Positions 1 through 4,950 of a DNA stretch of 5,820 nt are shown here, one piece after another; within the stretch, counting starts at the first letter, position 1, and the number at the start of each line of letters is the position of its first letter. This DNA comes from an uncultured Clostridia bacterium (GTDB lineage: Bacteria > Bacillota > Clostridia > Lachnospirales > Anaerotignaceae): the NCBI GenBank assembly GCA_937888765.1, contig CALASU010000318.1, positions 1-5,820 on the forward strand, given 5' to 3'. Position numbers and translations under genes: made by a program. Under the pieces are notes generated by a model that was not told the origin of the DNA, did no database searches, and saw only the letters and a program-made list of their open reading frames with translations.

Positions 1-20
1 AACAGATATAAAAATCTGTT
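1..20. repeat. Short inverted repeat (7-bp stem, 6-base loop)
   Basis: AACAGAT (1-7) and ATCTGTT (14-20) are perfect reverse complements around the loop ATAAAA. The stem is AT-rich and has no T-run on its plus-strand side; its minus-strand downstream side lies outside the window. It could be a weak terminator for the second binding-protein gene, a hairpin inside the putative insertion sequence, or chance. Confidence 0.35.
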
Positions 21-55
21 ACGCAATAAAAGTCTAACTTTTTGGGGTCACATCA
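1..55. mobile_element. Possible terminus of an IS3-family (IS150-group) insertion sequence, continuing off the left edge
   Basis: Read on the minus strand from 55 leftwards, the sequence opens with TG and then contains GACCCCAAAAAGTTAGAC (49 to 32). On the plus strand it therefore ends with CA at 54-55. From memory, this matches the terminal inverted repeat style of IS3-family, IS150-group elements, which have TG...CA ends and a CCCC-AAAA-GTT-GAC core. The element would lie to the left, almost wholly outside the window, so neither its transposase nor its other end can be seen. It is therefore unknown whether this is a left or a right end. The 30 bases from 56 to 85 separate it from the stop codon of the neighbouring binding-protein gene, which is intact. 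The call rests on motif recall only; a chance match is possible. Confidence 0.42.
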
Positions 56-85
56 GAATTCCATCACTTTTCTTTTTATGTACGC

Positions 86-847
86 TTATTCTGCTGTCAG
101 ATATTTATGAATGATGCTATCCACTGTACCATCTGCGATCAGTTCTTCCAGAACTGTGTTTACTTTCTCTGTCAGTTCACTGTCTTTTGCAAAACAGATT
201 GCATATTCTTCGATTGCATATTCTGTTGGCAGCATTGTCAGACCTTCGTTCATTTCCACAAATTCTCTTGCAGGTTCTTTATCAATAACCACGCAGTCAA
301 TTTTGCCGTCCATCAGTGCCCATACTGCATCAGAGCCTTTGCTGTAACGTTCTACCGTACCCAGACCTGCCTGTTCAATATCTCTGGAAGTATAAAGGTC
401 GCCTGTTGTACCAATCTGTACACCAACCAGATTATTCGCGCCCTCTTTCAACAGATCTTTCGCTTCTTTGATGTCAGAGCCTTCTTTTACAATAACCATC
501 TGAATCGCTGTTGTATAAGGAACAGAGAAATCAACGGCTCTCAGACGGTCTGTTGTCACTGTCATCCCCGCAATACCAAAATCTGCCTTACCGCTGGATA
601 CTGCTGTAACAATCGCATCATACCCCATATCTTCAATCTGCAGTTCCATACCCAGCTTTTCCGCAATCGCTTCACCAATCTCCACATCAATCCCAACGAT
701 TTCATCAGCTTCATAATATTCATAGGGAGGGAATTCCGCATTCGTAGCCATTACCAGTGTATTTTCATCAACTGTGCTGCTGCCGCCGCATCCAACCATT
801 CCCATTGCCAGCAGACCTATCAATAAAAGTGCAAATACTTTTTTCAT
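86..847 (-). CDS. Amino acid ABC transporter solute-binding lipoprotein (second paralog)
   Basis: This is an extracytoplasmic receptor of the bacterial family 3 solute-binding proteins (GlnH/HisJ type). It captures an amino acid outside the cell and delivers it to a permease/ATPase pair. The 253 residues begin with a lipoprotein signal peptide: MKK, a hydrophobic stretch, then lipobox MVGC with the lipidated Cys20. A short linker precedes the family start LVMATNAEFPPYEYY (31-45). The motif GMTVTTDR ends in Arg101, the position that binds the ligand carboxylate in this family. VQIGTTGD (143-150) and VVIDKEP follow, with Asp189 in the amino-group-binding position. The start is fixed by AGGAGG (856-861), 8 bases upstream of ATG. 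The gene has its own promoter and lies after the ATPase terminator. It is about 74% identical to the binding protein at 2548-3339, but differs at likely pocket positions (Ile145 for Thr, Lys190 for Asn), so its ligand may differ. The ligand cannot be named from sequence. Confidence 0.95.
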   Translation of the reverse strand: MKKVFALLLIGLLAMGMVGCGGSSTVDENTLVMATNAEFPPYEYYEADEIVGIDVEIGEAIAEKLGMELQIEDMGYDAIVTAVSSGKADFGIAGMTVTTDRLRAVDFSVPYTTAIQMVIVKEGSDIKEAKDLLKEGANNLVGVQIGTTGDLYTSRDIEQAGLGTVERYSKGSDAVWALMDGKIDCVVIDKEPAREFVEMNEGLTMLPTEYAIEEYAICFAKDSELTEKVNTVLEELIADGTVDSIIHKYLTAE

Positions 848-855
848 TTCCTTTT

Positions 856-924
856 CCTCCTAAGTAAACAATTACTACCTTTTTCCATGAATTGAATTAT
901 ACTTGCCTTATGTCAAAAAAACAA
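856..924 (-). promoter_or_regulatory. Promoter and ribosome binding site of the second binding-protein gene
   Basis: On the minus strand there is a perfect -10 box TATAAT (896-901), with TTGTTT (919-924) exactly 17 bases upstream as the -35 box. The predicted start point is near 889, giving a leader of about 40 bases. AGGAGG (856-861) lies 8 bases before the ATG. The block from the -10 box to about +10 (881-901) is 19/21 identical to the same block before the paralog at 2548-3339. It contains ATGAATT (plus strand 887-893), resembling one half of an ArgR operator. Confidence 0.75.
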
Positions 925-948
925 TAGTCTTTTTCTTTTTCCGGAAAC

Positions 949-992
949 AAAAAAGGGATGATCCTTCTTTGCAGAAATCTCATCACCTTTTT
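949..992 (-). terminator. Rho-independent terminator after the ATPase gene
   Basis: Just past the ATPase stop codon, the minus strand reads AAAAAGG, a bulged T and GATGA (992 to 980). This pairs with TCATC, CC and a T-run (961 to 949). The poly-T arm doubles as the U-tract. The stem is broken by one bulge and has a loop of about 18 bases, so it is moderate in strength. It separates the permease-ATPase transcript from the promoter of the second binding protein. Confidence 0.65.
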
Positions 993-1000
993 CTTTCTTC

Positions 1001-1747
1001 TTACAGTACCTTTGCAAGGAATGTCTGCAGACGTTCGCTCTTAGGATTTTCAAAGATTTCCTGAGGGGTGCCTTCTTCGATCTGTCTGCCGTCAGCCATA
1101 AACATAACTCTTGTTGCTACTTCTTTCGCAAAGCCCATTTCGTGTGTTACCACAACCATTGTCATGTTATCCTTTGCCAGCTGTTTCATTACTTCCAGTA
1201 CTTCGCCTACCATTTCGGGGTCGAGCGCAGAAGTAGGTTCGTCAAACAGCATCACATCGGGTTCCATGCACAGTGCACGCACGATTGCGATACGCTGTTT
1301 CTGCCCGCCGGACAGCTGAGAAGGATATGCATTTGCTCTGTGTTCCAGACCAACACGCTTCAACAGCTGCATTGCCAGTTCTGTTGCTTCCTTTTCGCTC
1401 TTTTTCAGCAGCTTCATAGGTGCGATTGTCATGTTTTTCAGAATTGTCATATGAGGAAACAGATTGAAGTGCTGGAACACCATACCCATTTTCTGACGAT
1501 GGATATTGATATCTGTTTTTTCATCTGTAATATCTGTACCTTCAAAGAAGATGCTGCCGCCTGTAGGCACTTCCAGCAGATTCAGACAGCGCAGGAATGT
1601 AGATTTCCCGGAACCGGAGGGGCCGATCACAACGACTACCTCGCCCTGTTTGATTTCTGTGTTGATACCGTCCAGAGCCTTGATTGCACCGCCGTTAAAA
1701 TGCTTCTGTAAATTTTCTACTTTAATCAAAGTTTCATTAGCGTTCAC
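1001..1747 (-). CDS. glnQ: Polar amino acid ABC transporter ATP-binding protein (GlnQ type)
   Basis: This is the cytoplasmic ATPase that powers amino acid import through the adjacent permease. The 248 residues match the usual GlnQ/HisP length and hold every expected motif in order: Walker A GPSGSGKST (43-51 by approximate count), Q-loop in MVFQHFNLFPHM (Gln92), signature LSGGQKQR (145-152), Walker B VMLFDEP (165-171), D-loop SALDP and H-loop His202 in VVTHEMGFA. The post-signature helix reads IAIVRAL where IARAL is more common, a minor change. The start is GTG (1745-1747), which overlaps the last 11 bases of the permease gene. AGGAG lies 11 bases upstream inside the permease, which is rather far and suggests translational coupling. 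An in-frame TGA three codons before GTG rules out a longer protein. TTG at codon 7 is an alternative start but has no nearby ribosome site. The gene symbol reflects family type, not proven glutamine specificity. Confidence 0.95.
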   Translation of the reverse strand: MNANETLIKVENLQKHFNGGAIKALDGINTEIKQGEVVVVIGPSGSGKSTFLRCLNLLEVPTGGSIFFEGTDITDEKTDINIHRQKMGMVFQHFNLFPHMTILKNMTIAPMKLLKKSEKEATELAMQLLKRVGLEHRANAYPSQLSGGQKQRIAIVRALCMEPDVMLFDEPTSALDPEMVGEVLEVMKQLAKDNMTMVVVTHEMGFAKEVATRVMFMADGRQIEEGTPQEIFENPKSERLQTFLAKVL

Positions 1748-2447
1748 TGTTTCTCAATCTCCTTTCGAGGATACCTACCAGATAGGTAAAGAACATTACC
1801 ATAACCAGATAAATGATGGCCACACCGATCAGAGGCATAAACGCATCATAAGTACGGCTTCGGATAATGTCGCCGCCCTTTGTCAGGTCGTGCAGAGCAA
1901 CGTAACCGGATACGGATGTTTCTTTCAGCAGTACGATAAATTCATTCGCCAGTGCAGGCAGTACGTTTTTGAACGCCTGTGGAATGATGATATAACGCAT
2001 GGTCTGTACGAAGTTGAAGCCCAGGCTTCGGCCTGCTTCAAACTGACCCTGGTCGATGGACATGATACCGCTTCGGAAGATTTCTGCAACATAAGCACCG
2101 GAGTTCAGACCAAAAGCAATCGTTGCAACCAGAATCTTATTAGTAGAAGATGCCAGAACAACATAGTATACGATCATCAGCTGTACAACGACAGGTGTAC
2201 CACGGACAACTGTCAGATAGATTCTGCTGATCAGATCCAGAACTGTCAGAGCCAGTTTGCTGAATCCTTTCATATCTTTCGCATTTTTATCATAGGTGGA
2301 ACGAATGATGGCAACCAGCACACCAATCGCAATACCAAGCAGCAGGGCAAAGAATGTTACTTTCAGCGTTGCACCCAGACCATCTACCAGATATTTCCAC
2401 CGTTCATCCTCAATGAAGTTGAAGATAAACCTTTCTTTTAAAGTCAT
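1737..2447 (-). CDS. glnP: Polar amino acid ABC transporter permease (GlnP/HisM type)
   Basis: This is an integral membrane subunit of the HisM/GlnP branch of binding-protein-dependent permeases, probably working as a homodimer because no second permease gene is present. Of 236 residues, the N-terminal 20 are cytoplasmic. Next comes the family entry DGLGATLKVTFFALLLGIAIG (the first half at 22-31 is diagnostic), then VRGTPVVVQL (81-90), characteristic of this branch. The EAA loop that docks on the ATPase is EAGRSLGFNFVQ through IIPQAFKNVLP (137-164). About five membrane segments are apparent, the last near 205-225, followed by a basic tail. The ATG at 2445-2447 is preceded by AAGGGGGAG with 8 bases of spacing. 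The gene lies downstream of the strong terminator that follows the first binding-protein gene, so it probably depends on read-through. It overlaps the ATPase gene by 11 bases. The symbol indicates the family only. Confidence 0.93.
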   Translation of the reverse strand: MTLKERFIFNFIEDERWKYLVDGLGATLKVTFFALLLGIAIGVLVAIIRSTYDKNAKDMKGFSKLALTVLDLISRIYLTVVRGTPVVVQLMIVYYVVLASSTNKILVATIAFGLNSGAYVAEIFRSGIMSIDQGQFEAGRSLGFNFVQTMRYIIIPQAFKNVLPALANEFIVLLKETSVSGYVALHDLTKGGDIIRSRTYDAFMPLIGVAIIYLVMVMFFTYLVGILERRLRNSER

Positions 2448-2492
2448 TGAAACAACTCCCCCTTTTTATTATTTTATCATTCTCTCATTTTC

Positions 2493-2522
2493 AAAAAACA
2501 AGGGGTGACCTCTGTCACCCCT
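2493..2522 (-). terminator. Strong intercistronic terminator/attenuator between binding protein and permease
   Basis: The minus strand forms a perfect 9-bp stem AGGGGTGAC / GTCACCCCT with a four-base AGAG loop (2501-2522), followed by TGTTTTTT (2499 to about 2493). It sits 25 bases past the stop of the first binding-protein gene and 45 bases before the permease start. Because the permease and ATPase have no convincing promoter of their own, the hairpin probably acts as a partial terminator. It would raise binding-protein mRNA relative to the membrane components. Confidence 0.88.
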
Positions 2523-2547
2523 AAAGTTTTTTTCATGCAGACTGAAA

Positions 2548-3339
2548 TTATTCAGCAGTGATATATTTGTCGATGATGCCTTTTACTGTACCGTCAGCGA
2601 TCAGTTCTTCCAGAGCACCATTTACTTTTTCTGTCAGTTCGCTGTCTTTTGCGAAGCAGATAGCGTAATCTTCTGTTGCATATTCTGTATCCAGAATTAC
2701 CAGACCTTCGTTTGCTGCAACGAATTCTTTAGCGGGTTCATTGTCGATAACTACACAGTCAATTTTGCCTTCGGACAGAGCCAGAACTGCGTCAGCACCT
2801 TTGCTGTAACGTTCGATTGTGCCCAGACCGGCTTCTTCGATATCGCCTGTTGTGTAGATGTCACCTGTTGTACCTGTCTGAACGCCTACGATGTGGCTAG
2901 CGCCTTCTGCAAACAGATCATCTACTGTTGTGATTGCAGAGCCTTCTTTAACGATGATGGACTGTACTGCTGTTGCATAAGGTGTGGAAAAGTCTACCAT
3001 TTTCAGACGGTCTTCTGTCACTGTCATACCAGCCATACCAAAGTCCACTTTACCGCTGGATACTGCTGTGATGATGGAATCGAATTCCATATCTTCGATT
3101 TCAAAACCCATGCCCAGTTTTTCAGCGATCGCTGCAGCAACTTCTGCGTCGATACCTACGATTTCTTCGCCTTCATAATATTCATAGGGAGGGAAAGTAG
3201 CATTGGTTGCCATTACCAGTGTTTCTTCTTCTGCTGCTGTTGCTTCTTCCGCGGGTGCTTCTTCTGCTGCACCGCCGCCGCAGCCAACAACGCCCATAGC
3301 CAGTACGCCTGTTAATAAAAGTGCAAATAATTTCTTCAT
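2548..3339 (-). CDS. Amino acid ABC transporter solute-binding lipoprotein (first paralog)
   Basis: This is the first gene of the transporter operon, a family 3 solute-binding lipoprotein anchored outside the membrane. The 263 residues start with MKK and a hydrophobic signal, then lipobox VVGC with Cys20. A flexible Ala/Glu-rich linker follows (about 24-39, EEAPAEEATAAEEE), about ten residues longer than in the paralog at 86-847. The binding domain opens LVMATNATFPPYEYY (41-55). GMTVTEDR gives the carboxylate-binding Arg111, VQTGTTGD lies at 153-160, and VVIDNEP gives Asp199 for the ligand amino group. The C-terminus ELIADGTVKGIIDKYI is typical of the family. ATG at 3337-3339 is preceded by AGGAGG (3348-3353) with 8-base spacing. 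Its position directly before the permease and ATPase indicates that it feeds that complex. The ligand is probably a polar or charged amino acid, but the exact one cannot be read from the sequence. Confidence 0.96.
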   Translation of the reverse strand: MKKLFALLLTGVLAMGVVGCGGGAAEEAPAEEATAAEEETLVMATNATFPPYEYYEGEEIVGIDAEVAAAIAEKLGMGFEIEDMEFDSIITAVSSGKVDFGMAGMTVTEDRLKMVDFSTPYATAVQSIIVKEGSAITTVDDLFAEGASHIVGVQTGTTGDIYTTGDIEEAGLGTIERYSKGADAVLALSEGKIDCVVIDNEPAKEFVAANEGLVILDTEYATEDYAICFAKDSELTEKVNGALEELIADGTVKGIIDKYITAE

Positions 3340-3347
3340 TTCATTTT

Positions 3348-3425
3348 CCTCCTAAGTAAAAAATAGTTAATTGAATGGTTCTTTTCTATGAATTGCATTA
3401 TACTCCTGTTATGCATAAAATACAA
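3348..3425 (-). promoter_or_regulatory. Promoter and ribosome binding site of the ABC transporter operon
   Basis: On the minus strand there is a perfect TATAAT (3397-3402), with TTGTAT (3420-3425) 17 bases upstream. The predicted start is near 3390 and the leader is about 50 bases, too short for a riboswitch or T-box. AGGAGG (3348-3353) lies 8 bases before the ATG. The segment 3382-3402 is 19/21 identical to 881-901 before the paralogous gene, whereas the -35 to -10 spacers have diverged. The spacer here contains the palindrome TATGCATA. TGCAT (3394-3398) and ATGCA (3411-3415) form an inverted repeat across the -10 box, a possible operator. Confidence 0.75.
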
Positions 3426-3475
3426 TACCCAATTTGAACCATAAATATCTATTTTTTCATTGTTTTTTATATAAA

Positions 3476-3514
3476 ACTTACAAAACTCCCCATTTTCCCA
3501 GTAAAAAAGTGGGG
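3476..3514 (-). terminator. Possible weak terminator downstream of the CLC gene
   Basis: On the minus strand CCCCA, a bulged C and TTTT (3514-3505) pair with AAAATGGGG (3496-3488) around an 8-base loop. AGTTTTGTAAG follows, a poor U-tract. On the plus strand the same hairpin is followed by TTCTTTT. It lies about 130 bases past the CLC stop, between it and the ABC operon promoter. It may end the CLC transcript, but weakly. Confidence 0.45.
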
Positions 3515-3577
3515 TTCTTTTGACGTTTACATAGAATTCAAAATTTCACGTTTTTTCTAAACTATGCATAAAACAGT

Positions 3578-3596
3578 GTATAAAGCGAATTTATAC
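3578..3596. repeat. AT-rich inverted repeat near the CLC gene end
   Basis: GTATAAA (3578-3584) and TTTATAC (3590-3596) are perfect reverse complements with loop GCGAA. On the minus strand the hairpin is followed after ACTG by TTTTATGC. It lies about 50 bases past the CLC stop codon, where a terminator would be expected, but the stem has a single GC pair. It may stabilise the 3' end or be a weak terminator. Confidence 0.35.
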
Positions 3597-3646
3597 TAAA
3601 AATATTGCATATTGTATTCGGTATACATTTTTTATTACACAAAACC

Positions 3647-4915
3647 TCAATGCGCATTTTTGTTGATGAATTCCGGCTGCACCTTGGAATACATGATTTT
3701 CTGTTCAGAATACAGCCCATAATAGCCGGAAAGCATATAGCTGATCGCACAGCACAGGGCATAATATCCCGCACCTGTAAAGCCGAATAATTCAATGCAT
3801 AAAATGACTGAAGCCAGCGGGCAGTTTGTCACGCCGCAGAACACCGCCGCCATGCCCAGAGAAGCAGCAAAGGATGCAGGCAGTCCAAGCAGTGGTCCGA
3901 CCACACAGCCGAATGTTGCCCCAATAAAGAACGAGGGCACGATCTCACCGCCTTTATACCCCGCTCCCAGTGTCAGTGCCGTGAAGAGAATCTTCAGCAG
4001 AAATGCTTCTGCTTTGGCATCCCCCTGAATGGCTCTCTGAATAATATCCATCCCTGCCCCGTTGTAATCCCGACAGCCTACCAGATATGTCAGTGCGATC
4101 ACAATACAGCCGCCAACAAACACTCTTACCAAAGGCTTTGGCAGAAATTTACGATACTGATGAGAAATCTTTTCCATAACAATGCAGAACAGTATGCTGA
4201 CCAGTGCACACAGAATCCCAAGCACACCAACACACCATCCTGTGTCTAACATCATAACTTCGGGAATATTCGCTACTGCAAAGGCAGTCGGTGCAATCCC
4301 CATACCCTGCGAAAGCCCGGATGCCACCAGAGAAGCCACCACACATGGCACGATTGCCGAATAATGCATAACCCCTACCGTAATAACTTCCATCGCAAAG
4401 ACAACAGAAGCCAGCGGTGTACCGAATAACGCCGAAAAGCCCGCCGCCATGCCGCACATCGTCATCATACGCTCTTGTTTTTCATTCAGTTCAATGGCAC
4501 GCCCGAAACTGGAAGCAATACTACCGCCAAGCTGCAGTGCCGCCCCTTCTCTGCCCGCCGAACCGCCGAGCAGGTGCGTCACAAGCGTACTGAAAAAAAT
4601 CAGCGGAGCTGTCTTGATCGAAACCGCTTCATTTGAGCGGACAGCGATCAGAATAAAATTCGTCCCCTTATCATTTTCCATATGCTCCAGTCGGTACGCC
4701 AACACAATGGCAAGCCCCCCAAGCGGCAGCAGCCATAAAAGCCAAGGATGTTCCATACGGAATTCCGTTGCCCATTCCAGTGCCAGATGAAACGCAATCC
4801 CCACCATACCGACAATCGTACCAATTGCCATACCTGCAAAGGACCACATCAGAAAGCTGACAAAATTGTCTTCACTTCTTCTCAGATTTCCTCTATATTT
4901 CGAAAGCCAGTGCAT
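3647..4915 (-). CDS. CLC-type anion channel/transporter, CLC-F-like motif pattern
   Basis: This is a multi-pass inner-membrane protein of the CLC family, which move chloride or fluoride, often in exchange for protons. The 422 residues cover the membrane core and there is no C-terminal CBS domain. The usual GSGIP is replaced by KGTNF (83-87). GGSAGREGAALQLGG (117-131) carries the external gating Glu123, but has Ala where most have Pro. In LASVVFAMEVI, Val177 stands where E. coli ClcA has the inner proton glutamate Glu203. GAGYKGGEIVPSFFIGATFG (317-336) replaces GxFxP and places Glu324 where, as I recall, CLC-F proteins have a proton-transfer glutamate. Tyr398-402 near the C-terminus may supply the inner-gate tyrosine. 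AAGGAG lies just before ATG (4913-4915). The gene follows the sensor kinase by 35 bases, apparently in one operon. CLC family membership is secure; chloride versus fluoride is not. Confidence 0.93.
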   Translation of the reverse strand: MHWLSKYRGNLRRSEDNFVSFLMWSFAGMAIGTIVGMVGIAFHLALEWATEFRMEHPWLLWLLPLGGLAIVLAYRLEHMENDKGTNFILIAVRSNEAVSIKTAPLIFFSTLVTHLLGGSAGREGAALQLGGSIASSFGRAIELNEKQERMMTMCGMAAGFSALFGTPLASVVFAMEVITVGVMHYSAIVPCVVASLVASGLSQGMGIAPTAFAVANIPEVMMLDTGWCVGVLGILCALVSILFCIVMEKISHQYRKFLPKPLVRVFVGGCIVIALTYLVGCRDYNGAGMDIIQRAIQGDAKAEAFLLKILFTALTLGAGYKGGEIVPSFFIGATFGCVVGPLLGLPASFAASLGMAAVFCGVTNCPLASVILCIELFGFTGAGYYALCCAISYMLSGYYGLYSEQKIMYSKVQPEFINKNAH

Positions 4916-4950
4916 ACATTTCTCCTTTTCTTATTTTGTATTTTTCATTT

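Larger units (their letters stand above)
3340..3646. other. 307-base AT-rich intergenic region
   Basis: No credible gene lies here on either strand. Going from the CLC stop codon towards the ABC operon on the minus strand, the region holds two AT-rich hairpins (about 3578-3596 and 3488-3514), then the operon promoter (3397-3425) and its leader. TATGCATAAAA occurs twice (3410-3420 and 3563-3573). Between the hairpins and the promoter nothing further was recognised. Confidence 0.7.

Noticed and set aside
107..826. Long open frame on the plus strand opposite the second binding-protein gene
   Set aside because: Its translation is rich in Cys, His, Phe and Asn with no domain, and it is the complement of a clear coding gene. 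It has no ribosome site of its own.
902..916. TTGACA-like hexamer just upstream of the -10 box of the second binding-protein gene
   Set aside because: It is a good -35 hexamer but lies only 9 bases from TATAAT, too close to work with it. TTGTTT at 17 bases fits better and matches the paralogous promoter.
1506..2441. 311-codon open frame on the plus strand across the permease and ATPase genes
   Set aside because: It spans two well-supported antisense genes and has no recognisable family or start signal. It is a by-product of codon use on the other strand.
2471..2501. Candidate promoter for the permease (TTGTTT and TAAAAT on the minus strand)
   Set aside because: Spacing is 19 bases and the -35-like hexamer is simply the terminator U-tract. 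It is too weak to claim, though it cannot be excluded.
3562..3795. Small minus-strand frame in the gap and CLC 3' end
   Set aside because: Most of it overlaps the CLC gene in another frame and its composition is not protein-like.
4916..4950. Fluoride riboswitch before the CLC gene
   Set aside because: Only 35 AT-rich bases separate it from the kinase gene, too short for the known fold, and no characteristic motif is present.
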